64,000 nucleotides of DNA, from positions 7,235,001-7,299,000 of the forward strand of contig JADANN010000364.1 in assembly GCA_018806985.1 (NCBI GenBank). Direction: 5' to 3'. This stretch comes from Angiostrongylus vasorum. Its lineage: Eukaryota; Nematoda; Chromadorea; Rhabditida; Metastrongylidae. Within the stretch, counting starts at the first letter, position 1, and the number at the start of each line of letters is the position of its first letter. This document shows, piece after piece, positions 1 to 12,369 of the stretch. Position numbers and translations under genes: made by a program. Below the pieces are notes generated by a model that saw only the letters and a list, made by a program, of their open reading frames with translations, did no database searches and was not told the origin of the DNA.

Positions 1-2240
1 ACGAGAAGGAATCTGTATTTTACGTCGATATTGATCATGTCAAATTTGTGTCGTTGATTAGACGAGATATGCCTGTAATACAATAATTAGATGACATTGT
101 CCTACGTTTCGGCCAATGTTTTTTCTTCTCGAGTTTTAATCGCTCACAGCTTATTCAATGAAGGAAGTTCGAAACCACCTCATAGCGAGCTCTCCTAGAC
201 ATATATCTTGCTGATATCATAAAATGTTTCACGAAGTTGTGGTTAATAGTGAACTTCTCGTGCAGTTTGTTGGTGAAGTGCAATAGCTTTCAAATTAATT
301 GACCACTGATTGTCTACTTTAGACGAAATTTATACTCTAAATTTTAATCGTGGAACAGTCGATTTCTCTCCAGTCTACCAGAACTTTCAAAACACGAAAG
401 ATCTCTAAGACCCTGACCCCTTTGACGAAATCGCCGCTTCTACATAAAAATCTTCACTGTTTCATTCTACTATTCAGCCTTCATTTTTTCTAGAGACAAT
501 TCAATTTTCTCATTTCGTTATCGCATAGCCGACGAGACATAGATCGACTCCGAGACCTAATGTCATCAAGTAATTCGTCTCGATAGAAATTTTGTTCCAG
601 AAAAAGCACGAGGCACCGAATTGAACGTGAAATCTTGCAGATAATACATCTCGGACGACGATGAAAGATGATGTATAAGGACGTATGTCGACGGCAGTCA
701 TCGCTAGTTCCAAGGCAACATCACCTTACAAAAAAACGAACACTACAATGGCTCACCGGACTCCGCAAGGACACTTTAGACAGATGACCACTCTAGAATC
801 TGTACAGACTAGTCGGAAATATGAATTGTAGCAGATACTGACTAATTCCCTACTACGAAAGCAATCCTTTGTGTAAACCTAGAATGTAAATGAGAAGCTG
901 AACAATAACGAAGAGGCGAATGGAAAAAAAAGGCACCACTGGCTGTTTTCTGGACTCTTCAGCGATGCTAGCCCTAACAAATGACGGACGGAGATACGGG
1001 ATTTACATTCTTGATTCCACACTTTTTTTAACTCAGATTTTGAACAAATCCACTGGTTCTCGGAGAGCTGGCGAAAAGTGGTTTGCATAGAAATCGGAGC
1101 TCTCGCTTTCAAAAATCTAACTTGTTGTTTAGACATATGAAAACATTGTATTTTTTATCGTACATAAGAACATCGGTCTGAAGTGTAAAGCAGAGATGGG
1201 TGTGAGCAAGGCATATGTAGTGGTCGCTGAGAAACTTCTTCAACGACGATCACTGGGTAAGCTGAGTGCCAAGTGCGTTTCGGAAACAGAGGGCACTAGT
1301 TCCCACGAAGTAGGGTTATTAGCTACTAAGCGTCATAAACTCTCGTTATTCTAGAGGTACACGCATAGGACACTAGTTCCGATGGATAACATTCACGGAA
1401 GAAAATTAGAGAAAAAACAAATGAGTCGTGGATATTGACTTACATGCGAAATAAAGATGACCATTTATCTCGGTATATCACTGTATAGGACAGGGCAACC
1501 TGCTTAAATCACCTTTAACTAGAGCAGAAGCAATAGAAGTCCATGAAGAGCTTAAAAGGACGGTGAATCCCAAAATACTAGGCGCATAAAAAAATTTCTA
1601 AGAAGAGTTGTAGTACAACACTGAAACATCAATTGAGATGGTAATTGGAATGATATGGTGATGAAACTGAATTGATAGCAATGAATGAAATGGTAGGATA
1701 ATAATCAGGACAACGATTCAAATCGATTTTTTTTAGACATTTTTGTCAGATCTAAGCAGTATATAGGAAAACTTTCGACGCAAAGAATATCAATAGCTTG
1801 CAAATAGACAGGGCTTCTTCCAGAATCGATGATACGTCGTGCGTTCAGCAACAATTGTAAGGTGCCGCTGTGGTTGGTTGGCAAGGGAACCTCAGATCAA
1901 TATGGAGGACCCTCATTCGCCGTAGCAGGGTCATTCAGTTGACGTAAAGCGTGTGCAACTGACAAATTTGCAATGTGTTCATATAAATTAGAACCACAGG
2001 GTTACGGTATCCTAATTGATAAGAAAACGAAGCATTGGATTGTCACTGTGAAAAAAATTTCGGTTATTGAACACAGATTTGTACAAGATTATATATTCCT
2101 TGCTTTCTTTATATTCTTCTTTCAAGGTGTTTTGGGAACTGTCCTTTTTATTAAACAACTAACGAGTAAAGAAATAATGTAAAAAGTTAGGTCTTATCCA
2201 AAACAAACAAACCCATGTTTTTGATCAAAAGTGGTGAAGA
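1..2240. other. no supported gene
   Basis: AT-rich sequence with only short frames. The 85-codon minus frame at 1136-879 has unremarkable codon use and no splice-site support. No repeat family of this window was recognised here. Confidence 0.5.
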
Positions 2241-2249
2241 CTAATAGAA

Positions 2250-2460
2250 AAGTGAAACGATTGTTAATAGCGCCTATAGGTCAATAAAACGGCTGAGAGA
2301 AAGGCGAAACGAAAGACTTTCATGGTGTGGTGGTGAACGTCGGAAAGGGTAGCAGCGTGTTCGGTCCCACCGTAGACACCAGCGGTCCGGAGTTTTGTAT
2401 ATCTCAGTTATGGTTATATTTCAAATAATACCCTGCCATTAAAAAATTAGTAGGCAGCAA
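2250..2460 (+). repeat. SINE-B copy
   Basis: Contains the family core: AGAAAGGCGAAACGAAAGAC, the A-box-like TGGTGTGGTGG, and CGTGTTCGGTCCCACC as the B-box part. It ends CCCTGCCATT then a GTAGGCAG tail. Confidence 0.8.
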
Positions 2461-2867
2461 ATAAAAAATTGATGACATTGTAATAGAAAAGTGCTTTTAA
2501 CATCAAAATGCCCTATAGACAATCTTGGTGGGCGTTTTACATCTGAAGTAATAACTAACTGTGCTTTGAAATAAATTCTGCGGCTGTTCCTCCCGTAGTT
2601 ACAGGAACAGAACAAAGAAGGGACGGAAAACTTCCTGTTGACGACATCGAAATGCCTCAGAGATAATTTTTGGTGATATTTTTTACATATAAAGTAGCAC
2701 TCAGCGCCCAAATAATTACTTGGGCTGTTTTTCTTACAATTTGCTAATTGCTGCACTACTAAAACGAAGAACTTATCGGAGTCCTTCGTCTTTCACAAGC
2801 CGAGCATTTCATCAATATGATAATCTGAAAACAGAAGCGACACATATCATCAATACGGTGACGATGC

Positions 2868-3405
2868 AAACGACCTAAGAAGGAATAGATGCGAGCGGAA
2901 AAGCAGAGAGAAGAAAGGAACGTACTGGTTGTGAGTTCACCTCAAGTATTCTCTGGCTGCCTGTGTGGTTGCCGAAGGTGAATTCGGAGCACAGAAAGAA
3001 GATGAAGAAAGCAAAAAAACACTCAAAGGCTGCTAAGCAATCGTCACCATCGCAAACATTTGACGTTCTTCACAAATTCAGTCAGGTATAATCGATTTGA
3101 AGCGGGCGTTTTCCACTATAGGAGTGACTTTACTAGTTTTAGAATAATTACTAGAACGAAGGAAGAGTAGCCTATAATTAGGTGCAGACACTTTATGCGC
3201 ACACACAAGTGCAAACAGACCCACGCACATAAGAACTTTGAAGATCGCCTTTCCCGAAGAAGAGAAGGTGAAAACCACAACAAAAAAGGTTTAAAGATTT
3301 CAAGAAAAGTGTAGAAAAGGTGACGTCGACACATTAATTCTTTATCGGATAAGCACTCAGGTATGCACCTCCCTCTTAAACACCATCCACTGTGATCTTA
3401 AATAA
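2868..3405 (+). CDS. weak candidate exons
   Basis: An open frame ending at 3085 (for example LPKVNSEHRKKMKKAKKHSK then FDVLHKFSQ) meets a good donor CAG|GTATAA. A phase-0 acceptor ACTCAG at 3360 would add VCTSLLNTIHCDLK and a stop. No clear acceptor precedes the first exon. On the opposite strand about 2880-2757 also reads coding-like with C-x2-C pairs (MCRFCFQ, CSAC), so the strand is uncertain. Confidence 0.22.
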
Positions 3406-3570
3406 GTAGGTTTGTTCTCCTACTTCCTCTGGCTTCTACTCCTTTCTCTCCATTTTCTCATGTGCTTGTTTTGCTTCAATCACTTTAAATATTTATCAAC
3501 ATTTTACTAATTTTACCTCGTTGTTTACGATTTAGTCTTAATTGTCAGGTTATATAAAATGATACAGGAG

Positions 3571-3845
3571 ACGCGTGTAGCGCAATGTTTGGAGGCGCCC
3601 TGCAATACACATGGGATTGATTTCTGCGCCGCAAGCTCACCAAGTCCTCCATCTTTCCGGGGTCTACAAATTGTACCAGACTTGTCTACTAGGGTAATAG
3701 CACTGTCTCGATACATCGGTAGATTACCGCGACTCATGAAAAAATACATATTCAATTATCTCCAACGGTGCTTAGTGAACTCGAATGCATGGCTGATCCC
3801 TCAAGGATAGATCAACTCCAAGAATTTTATCCCTCTACTCTTTTG
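3571..3845 (+). repeat. SINE-A copy
   Basis: Shows tRNA-like head GTGTAGCGCAATG, then TACCAGACTTGTCT, GATACATCGGTAG and the 3' GATCAACTCCAAGAATTTTA region. Diverged. Confidence 0.8.
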
Positions 3846-3899
3846 TAAAATGGTATCTAGAAAAAAAGGTGACCAAAATTCTGTTTTATAAAACAGATG

Positions 3900-4200
3900 A
3901 GGGCAGCGAATGCAGCGATAATTTAGGGCTGGTCTGCAATACACACAGCCTTGGTTCGGCACCGCGCCCAAGGCTAATCAGGCTACCATTCTTCCGGGGT
4001 CGGTAAATTGGTGCCAGACTTGTCACTGAGGATAAAGACACTGATTTTTTTGCATCGCTAATCTCCAGAAATTTGTTTTATAAGCCAATAATGCAAACAA
4101 TCATCTTTATTGTGCTATGTGGCAAGAATGGAGGCGGATGCATGGCTTATCCCTAAGAGATTGGTGGGCACCGAACCCTACATCCCTTTCATCGTTTAGA
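3900..4200 (+). repeat. SINE-A copy, diverged
   Basis: The middle (TTCCGGGGTCGGTAAATTGG, GCCAGACTTGTC) and the 3' CATGGCTTATCCC are recognisable. The tRNA-like head is eroded. Confidence 0.65.
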
Positions 4201-4619
4201 GTATATTTGGAATTTTTAGCTGAGAAAAGTAAGTACGTAGTCAAAAAAACGAAGATTTGCAAAGCACTAACCAACTGCGTGCAATTGCTTCTAAGGCTTA
4301 AGGTCAGTTTTACGCAGTGGAATGAATGTCAGACAAGCGAAAAATGTGTTGCTCTTTTTCTAGTATTTCTATTCAAGACAAAATTTTCCATCAATCTCTG
4401 CTCAAGCAAGTGCACTATGTGTGTTTCCAATCTAGAGCAAGATTTGAAATGAAGCGATATGCACAACAAGCTTAATTTCGTAATATCAGTCTGGAAATAC
4501 AAGCTGATAAACGTATTAGCTTAGATGCAGCAAAGTTCCATATTAGTAAGAATGGGAAATAAAGAAAAAAACTAGAAACTTCCTTGTAAAAACTACTCTT
4601 AAGTTAGACCTGTGGCTAA

Positions 4620-4895
4620 GGGCGCTTGTGGCGCAGTGTTCGGAGTCGCCATGCAACACACACGTGGAGTCGGTCCCCGTGCCCATAGCCCACCAAGCCT
4701 TAAATCCCTCCTGGGTCAGCAAACTGGTACCATACATGTCTGGGAGGATTGCAGCACTGGTTCGATACATCGGTAGGCCACCGCGAGTCATTGTAAGGAC
4801 CAGCTATACATTCAATCACCTCCAAACATAGCTTATGAAGTCGAATGCATGGCGCGTCTCTCAAGGGTTGATCAACGCCGAGAGCTCTATCCTTT
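4620..4895 (+). repeat. SINE-A copy
   Basis: Complete from GCGCTTGTGGCGCAGTG to the 3' end GATCAACGCCGAGAGCTCTA. It is the third copy in the same orientation within 1.3 kb. Confidence 0.88.
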
Positions 4896-4899
4896 ATTT

Positions 4900-5620
4900 T
4901 TTAAAGCCAAACAATTTTAGAATTTTTCAACTCGCCTTTTCTTAAGGTGCTGCGAGCAGTGTCATTTCCAATTTCTGGAAAGGTCAAACTGTTTACTATA
5001 CATTTTCTTGTGTGATCTTTATTTTATTCAGTTCTCACATATAAAAACAAACCGCTTTCTGTACTAAAAATTGATTAATGTTTAAGAATTGATTGCTGCG
5101 GTTTGTAGTAGCCTAGCTTAATGGTTTCGTCACTAAAATCAATAGGTGTGATTTGCACAGAAGCAGAAATGTCTGCTGTCGGGTATATCTTTACACGTGA
5201 GGCTCAATTCAGATAATACAAAATCTGTCATGGGTCACACAAGGCAGTTTTTTCCAATTCGACGAAGGCCTTCATCAAATAACAGCAATCGTCCAAATCC
5301 TCACCACAATATTTTTCGTCCACGGATCAATAAATCCAGAAAAAAAATCACCTATTAGCTTTTTCGGCTTCGAAAAATTTGGACGCCTTGTAAACGAATA
5401 AGTTTCTGACCGTTATGCAAATTGTGCTCGACCATCGTTTATCTTTCCAACTGCATAACCATATCTCCGGAATTCTGTATCGTTCCGTTTGTCATTCATG
5501 ACGGTCTTTGAACTTTTCATGTGGGGGTTCGGAGGATTTTCCTTTAGTCATGAATTTTAATGGATGCTGATCGAGTCAATTTTCTATGGAGTTCTGAAAT
5601 GACAAGGCTTGAGTGAACTT
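4900..5620. other. no supported gene
   Basis: AT-rich stretch with no long frame, no strong splice-site pair and no recognised repeat. Confidence 0.45.
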
Positions 5621-5629
5621 TTCCCAGAA

Positions 5630-5745
5630 AAGTGTGCTGCCAATCTCCCAACTTTGGAGAAGCACTTGGTGTGCCTTGTGCGGGCTCGAACCAGCACCGT
5701 GCTCGTGATGACCGCTACCACAACCTCTGCGTCACCTGTCCTTTA
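5630..5745 (-). repeat. SINE-D head fragment
   Basis: GGGCTCGAACCAGCACCGTG (a reversed B box) and CTCGTGATGACCGCTACCAC match the head of the SINE-D copy at 46.5 kb. Confidence 0.6.
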
Positions 5746-6249
5746 AGAAACCATTATAGTGACCATTGTTCTTTCGACTATGCTAGATTTTTATTATTTG
5801 CTCGATTTTCACAGTGTTTGTTCCACTCCTTTTCCGTTTGTTTTACGCGTTTTCTCTTACTGCACGGATTTCAGCTAATCTTTTATTGGGTTCATTGAGT
5901 TGGATCCACACAGTGAAAATTTTCGCCCTTGTGCCAGGTCCGGCTGCAACTTGTTGCTTTCACCTTCTGCATGGGTGGTCGGATTAAAACTTTCTGAAAT
6001 TTTGGGGGCAACTGTGCTAGAGCGTGCCCATATCTTCACCACAGACATTTATCGGCATTTGTGGATCAATAGAAGCTTTTAAGAAAAGTCTGTACCAATT
6101 TGTCGAGCACGATGGGTATGGAAGGATATTGGTTACCTAGTCAGTCTCTGGATTGCTTGAGCCTGTAAATCTCTGCATCTTCAGCAACTGGGCTTCTCAT
6201 GCTATTCTCCGTTGCATAATAAAGGAAATAGGATGGACTTTTTCCTTGC

Positions 6250-6580
6250 TTGCATGTTGATGCTGAGACATTCACAAAATTCAGAGCTGCAGGCCAGCTT
6301 CGAACCCACGATTACCCTTTCCTTAATTCACGTATTAGCCATTGTTCCACCGGTGCCCTTGCTTTGCCATTCTTTCAGCCGCTTTGTTACCCAAGGTGAT
6401 ATCAGCAATCACTCATCGGCGGGAATGCTTGGGAAGCTCAAATGGGTGTTGAATCCAGTTGAACTGAAGCTACTGTCGAAACCAAAATGTCCAACATCTA
6501 TTTATTGCCTACTATTTTTTTTCATGGCAGGTGTTATGCTCATATCTTAGCCTCATCGTGGTTGTATTTCAGTTATAGCT
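6250..6580 (-). repeat. SINE-B copy, diverged subtype
   Basis: In reverse it carries TGATATCAGCAATCACTC, TTGAATCCAGTTGAACTGA and ATGGCAGGTGTTATG, all family landmarks. It resembles the subtype at 33.5 and 62.8 kb. Confidence 0.7.
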
Positions 6581-6740
6581 CTTGCATTCGATTTGATAAT
6601 TGGCTTAGGTGAATTCGAAATGGTAGCAATGAATTTTAATTTCTGTTCTCTCCAATAGTCACCTTGTAAGTTTTCTTTAGTTACTCACTTTTAAAAAGGC
6701 TTAGTTTACTACAGCATAATTCTGATTGATAAATGTTTTA

Positions 6741-6935
6741 GGGCTTTTCGAACTGATATATGAATTGAGGAGTCCATCACCACAACAAAATAACCAAGAT
6801 GTGAAAGTAATTGATAGCTCCGTGCAGAATCCCGTCCAAGAAAAAACTAACGCAGGAGCAGAGTTTGGCAAGCGCCTCGTGACAATCACGTTGATGCTTA
6901 TCGTGTGCTTAATGCAATCGGAGCCTGAAATATGA
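6741..6935 (+). CDS. weak candidate terminal exon
   Basis: After ATGTTTTAG an open frame (LFELIYELRSPSPQQNNQDV ... KRLVTITLMLIVCLMQ) runs to TGA at 6933, with a hydrophobic segment near the end. Codon use is reasonable. No upstream exon in matching phase was found. Confidence 0.22.
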   Translation, partial: GLFELIYELRSPSPQQNNQDVKVIDSSVQNPVQEKTNAGAEFGKRLVTITLMLIVCLMQSEPEI

Positions 6936-7234
6936 TAGGAATTATTCGATCGTTTTCGGTGTCTGCAACGAACACTCACTCGACGACTATCCAGGTTGGA
7001 GGTGATACGGCGACAGGGTTGCGAATTTCATCGTAAACTCAAGTAAACAAAAAATAATCAATGTTTGAAACATTACTGGCTCATGACATCTGATAAAATT
7101 TCGCCATTCGAAGCATTACATTCCACAAACGTTGTTCACCAAATGTTTTTCTTTGGGCCTATAAGGTTCAGAAGAAAAGAAAGAAAACTTATCGGTTTCT
7201 CGACTAATCCTGCATATAAGGGCATCAACGAGTG

Positions 7235-7420
7235 AGTGTGCTTCATTCGAGAGATGGTCCACTGAGGAAGACACAACTCGATACGAAGATGAAGACGCCA
7301 CATTGAGACAAAGAAGAACGCTGGTCTATCGACTCGGACCACCTGCTCTGATGAAGGCGGAAACGTCGAAACGTTAGCTGAATAGAAATTATTTATCAAG
7401 CTGGTGTAAGCCTGTCAAAG
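7235..7420 (+). repeat. foldback family F half-element
   Basis: GAAGGCGGAAACGTCGAAAC followed by GTTAGCTGAATAGAAATTAT matches the recurring core of family F. The partner arm was not clearly found. Confidence 0.55.
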
Positions 7421-7819
7421 AAAAAAGTACAAGCTTATCGGTTCTCCAACAGTTCCATAGCGAAGATATCATTACAATTCCTGTTCAAAGAAAAGATGGC
7501 TTTTTTTAACACGCAGTGTTTGGTAAAAAGGGAGGTCGTTCGTCACCAAGGAAATATTCCGCGGATCAAGAACCGCATTAATGATTCAAAATCTGATGAC
7601 TAACTCCTGCCAATATTGCTCCAGAAATGATTGTTACGGATTATGAAATTGCAGACATTCCACGGCGAATGGAATCTTCGCATTAGTGTTCAATGAACTC
7701 TATAGTACGCTTTGTAGCTGTACAATTCAAACAACAGCTTAATCAAGTAAAGGCTGCACTTGATATCAATGCGCATATAAAGAGACTTTACTAAATGGAA
7801 TGTAGATCTATTCAGCAAA

Positions 7820-10785
7820 ATGTTCTGCTCACCTCGCATTCTTCCTATTCTCGCTATTAACTTGATGTTAGCACAACAGGTAGCCAGAAACGTTTTACAT
7901 AGATTTTTATTATGGAGAGAAATAAAGGCACGCTTAGGAAATGTCTATCACACAAAACTCTGCAATCACATTCATCGTATACGTTTACTGTACCCCAAAT
8001 GGTTTTTCGTCATAGCCGGGTTTGTGTGTATAGAAGTAGAAGCATTTCGGTAGTAGAGCGCAATCCTCAGCCTACTCATAAGTCTTCCAATTCTTAGAAA
8101 TTCGACATTATGCTCTGAAATTCGATTAAAGGTAAATCTAACCTTGATGGAATTTACTGCTCTGTCCATTGCGACCATTCTGTTACAAACAGTAAAAATA
8201 AAAGTTTTGGCTGCAGTTCTACTATGACAGTATTCATATCTCCTGAGTATGCGGATCTTGACACAGAAACCGAGAGCTCACTACCGATTCTTCGGATTTC
8301 TCTATTTTTAACAGCCTTACAAGTGACTGCTGACGAGTAACGCAAAATGTAGTTAATCCGCAGTTTTGAAAAAATCCTAAACCAGCCACATCTTACAGGG
8401 CTTGGAAAGCTATTTTGACCACAGTTTCTAGATGATTGAGCTTATATAAGATTGGTATAAAATTTTAATTCATACAACGTTTCGGCGCTTCTGTCCTCTT
8501 CAGAGCCGCGTTGATCCGCGATTATGATCCACAGATGGTCACTGTCACCATGTGAGTGCTCGTTGTCGCATTGAAACTAATCAAATTGAGAGAGCAGCGC
8601 TCGAATGGTGAACCTCAGTGGAAAAGATGTTGACACGATGCATGTTAAAAAACGAAGTACTGAATGCTCCAAGATGCATTACCCTCTAAAACTCAGAAAA
8701 TATTGGATGGCGGGAATCGAATCCATTCTGTATAAAAGGGTACCGCCCAGTGAAGCTCTCCACTAGAGCGGTGCTCCTTGCACTGGATTCTATTCGATGC
8801 GGTAACAAACACCCAAGTCGCTGAGTCAATGCAACTCTAAAAAAGGGAGAAAAATGTTGAAATGTAAGACTTATAACTGCGTTTATACCAATATCTTGTC
8901 AGATCAATGATGTAGAAAATTACTGGTTATTCATACCTTAATGAACGTTGGTTTTTAGGTCGATCATGTTTTCCGTCTGATAATCTGTCTTTAAAACGAT
9001 TTTTTCTTTCCTTTATAATGACTCGTCGACTTTTTTCGAGGTCGAGTTGCATGACTCATTATTTTCGCAACTCTAACAGAAAAAAAAGTTAACAGAATAA
9101 ATAGTAACATCTGTAGAAAACCCAATCGAGATCACTGGTTCCGTTGATCCACCTTAAACTTCGATTTAGAAAGCGGGATGAGGCTAAATATAAGCAGAAA
9201 CAGCTGAAAGCACACCTCGGTATCAAGTAGTTACAATTTTCAGACATTTTCTTGGTCGGAAAAACGGTGCAATGATTGCAACGTGTTGCTCACTGAAGTG
9301 AAGAAAGTGCTAGAGACCGCCACCGAATTTACTGAACAGGAATTGGACCAGTCTATTCAGGTACGTTAGAGTATCACGAAATTTTCATGGCCAATTTCTT
9401 CCTCTGATGTACAGTGTCAACCTGGGCATGATGAAGGTGAAGTAGTTGAATTTATAAGCGAGTAGAAATCTATATACTCGAAAAAGATTGAAAAACCGAA
9501 ACTACATGCATTCTTTTTTCAAGAATGGTTTTCGTAGAGGACAAGGATTCCTTTAGTGCAGAAGCGTTGAGCTGCACGTATTATATTCCACTGCAATGTT
9601 AGCTTTTAAAAAAGAATACCTAAGCACAAATAGAAAGAACTGTCCAGTTGTTTTCCTGGAAACATACATAAATAGTTTTTCAAAAGATCGATATACATTC
9701 TGTACTTAAAAGAGACTTGGCCATAGAAATGTGCAAGAATAGGGGATCAAGGCGATCTTATTTACCATGCCCACTAAATCTTCTATTCGAATCACTGTTT
9801 ATGGGAAACTTCTGACGTATTCGGCCATTTTCGTTATACTCTAAGAAACGGCATTCTCGCCGTGTTGCTGTGAGCCTACTTAAAAAGTCACTTTGATAGC
9901 GATTTTTTAACAATTCGTCGAATAAACGAGCAGGCTTCTTATTTCCACTAACGAGATGGGAGGCGTGTAGTGCTGTAGTTGGAGACACCTTGCAAGGCAC
10001 ATGGGATTAGATTAAACCCCTCGACGAAGTCCAAACCCTAACTACTCTGGATTGGGTAAGATGATATTACACTTGCCTGGAAGAGTTAAAAACTCCGGCT
10101 TGGTCAACAATCATTAGCCCCCCTCCCCTCCTCCCTCTCCAGCATCGAATCATTATATAGGTTTAATATGTATCCAAGCACCTTAATATTCCTAATGGAG
10201 CATGGATCCTACTGGCGTCGAATAGATGGCGGATTAACTAAAGGATTGACCAGATTTGAGCTACTGAATTAATCTGCAATCCATTCTGGATTGAGTTCTT
10301 GATGGCATATTTGTAGCAATGAGTAAGAGTCTGTGCACGCGATAGTACAAACCAACCTAAAACCTCCTGCTCTTTCGATAATGCAATGGTTTTGTGAACC
10401 TTTAAGGTATTCATTATTATACTAGCACACGGTTCAAGTACAGTGCAAACAGAAGAACCACAGAAATATTTTTCGGAAACACTTGGGAAGTAAACAAAAA
10501 ATAGACGGCGAACCGATGGCAAAGTTTTCGTTCCACTAAACGACTGAAGAGATTTTCTCGTCCAAGATACTCATCTCAACAGCTCATACCTCGTTACTGC
10601 ACAAGCATACTTCATAATTGCAGAAGACATGCAGTAAACACAGTCATCTACTGGAAGAAATTTGCGACTACTTCGGCAAGGAAATCATCAGTGAACTCTT
10701 CAAGTGGATCGAAGAAATGGAAGGAAAAATTGATGTAGAAGAAGGATGCGAGCGCATCCGTTTATGCCCACACGGACACCATTGA
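7820..10785 (+). CDS. secreted saposin-like protein (SPP/caenopore-type), 3 exons
   Basis: Exons 7820-7879, 9244-9360 and 10624-10785 join with every junction in phase 0 and give 112 residues. Exon 1 encodes a hydrophobic signal peptide (MFCSPRILPILAINLMLAQQ) and ends CAG|GTAGCC. Exon 2 follows TTTTCAG and ends CAG|GTACGT. Exon 3 follows TTGCAG and stops at TGA 10783. Together they encode one saposin B domain with six cysteines at residues 29, 32, 62, 73, 101 and 107. The spacing C-x2-C, C-x10-C and C-x5-C fits the usual pairs 29-107, 32-101 and 62-73. An AATAAA lies at 10867. Saposin-fold proteins bind or perturb lipid membranes; in nematodes single-domain members are commonly gut-expressed and antimicrobial or digestive. 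The length and lack of further domains fit that group. The function of this copy is inferred from the fold. It was easy to miss because no exon exceeds 162 nt. Confidence 0.9.
8438..8900. repeat. foldback family F element
   Basis: The left arm has TAAGATTGGTATAAA, ACGTTTCGGCGCTTC and CTTCAGAGCCG. The right end has the complement of the first part (TTTATACCAATATCTTGTC). The interior holds a tRNA-like sequence at 8705-8790. It sits in intron 1 of the saposin gene. Confidence 0.6.
8705..8790 (-). other. tRNA-like sequence (pseudo-tRNA or SINE head)
   Basis: The minus strand has an A-box-like TCTAGTGGAGAG (8767-8756) and a good B box GGATTCGATTCC (8724-8713). The spacing is that of a tRNA with a short extra arm. 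Stems are not well conserved, so it is probably not functional. Confidence 0.45.
9955..10095 (+). repeat. SINE-A head fragment
   Basis: AGGCGTGTAGTGCTGTAGTT, CACATGGGATTAGAT and CTACTCTGGATTGGGTAAG are diverged SINE-A sequence in saposin intron 2. Confidence 0.55.
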
Positions 10786-10866
10786 GATAACCCACCTATC
10801 TTAGAAAACATGTTCTCTTTGATGTTTTCCTTCATATTTTAATGAATGTTAACAATTTCGGCTATG

Positions 10867-10872
10867 AATAAA
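10867..10872 (+). terminator. polyadenylation signal of the saposin-like gene
   Basis: AATAAA lies 82 nt after the saposin stop codon, in AT-rich sequence with no competing coding frame. Confidence 0.6.
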
Positions 10873-11124
10873 CATTATCAATGAAACTAATGTATGCACA
10901 CAATGTTTAACTGTTATTTACTGCCTTCATGGTAAGGTATTATGCGAAATACAACCACAAGGATACTGAGATATGAATGGAACACCGGAAAATTAGAAGG
11001 TGTTAGAACTCCTGCGATTAGCCCCTTCCGGGGACTCACGTGTTAGCTAGCACAACAACAGGGACTCTGGTTCTGCCTTTCACACAGCCAGTTTTTTAGT
11101 CGATCTGTCCTGTCCAGTCTTATA

Positions 11125-11525
11125 TACTTACTTTGATACTTGGATGCTTGGATGACCTGTCTTCACTGGTTGTGTGAGCACTAGCATAATTTCTATTTTT
11201 TTCGGAGTTTTGCTGGTTTAGTTATTGTGCTTCCCTGGCGTCCTGAGATCAGCCCTAGCCAAAGCCTGTCCAGGGCACCACCACCAGAAGCAGTCATCGC
11301 CCTTGTGGATCAGAGGGACATTTGCCACCACGCGAGTAGTTTGATTCCAGGACGGTGGTGGGTCCCAGCATTGGTTTACTCTTAGATGGGCTTCCTGGTG
11401 GAAACACGAGACTCCTTCTCAGCTTATGAGAACCTGCTCTGGAGATGAATCCCCCGGTGTACATCGCAGTCCGACACTCAGGAACACCTCCCAGCTACGA
11501 TGAGGCGGTCAACTGTTGGGAAGAA
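11125..11525 (+). repeat. repeat C copy
   Basis: From CTTACTTTGATACTTGGATG to CACCTCCCAGCTACGATGAG this matches copies at 27.9 and 47.3 kb, and the inverted copy at 16.7 kb. Confidence 0.85.
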
Positions 11526-12369
11526 GTTGACTTTAATCATTTTAAAAGCAGGTGTGTCGAGAGCAGGTCGCACATAAGACTTCAACCTGTATCTTTAAAA
11601 GTGGTGTTTTTTTGCTCACCATAAACTTCATTACCAAAAATGAAAACCATCGGCACCCTTGCCAATGAGAAAGAAGTATTCTGTATTCTGGTTGCCTAAG
11701 ACTATCAACTTTTGGGAGCGCTGAGGTCAGGAAGTTCTTGAGATGCTTAAAGGAGTTGTAGATGTTAGGCGAGAGGATATGGCATGGTGGTGAAATGCAG
11801 AGTGTGGTAGCCGCTTTCGCTTAACATTTGCAGTATCGGTAGTGCGACGTGTAGCAGCGCGTTATCGTGTGGAAGAATTGGCGACCAATGCGAATCACTC
11901 TCGTCGAAATTTCTGATGCATTTAGTCCACTGTCGTAAATAATTCACTGTTCTCTAAACCAGTTGAGATGAACTTGTTATTAAACCACTTATTTACAATA
12001 GGGGGCTTCACGGTGGTTTCGATCCCCTCAGTTATTCTCCTCCAAAGGTGGTCCTACAATTATCGAGCAAAATACTATTTCCTCAATGCGCGCATTTCTG
12101 CAGTGTGCGAACATATTGACCTGCTTGCATTATTCAGATCCCTTAAGCCCGATACTCGCATTTTGATGTCCAGTACTTGGTGGTTGCTCTCTAGTAGAGG
12201 ATAGAGTTCGTGTGCTATTTTTCGTTTGATGATATTCGCAAGAACTGGGTGTCCGCCTTTAATTTATTGATCAATTACCAGGTTAATATAAAATCGGTTC
12301 TGAGCTATGCTACATATGAAGGTGTTACGATGAGTATTTAAGAGAAGCTGTTTACCATGTGAGTGAAAT

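Noticed and set aside
9758..10000. 80-codon minus frame in saposin intron 2
   Set aside because: Starts inside a SINE-A fragment and has no splice partner.
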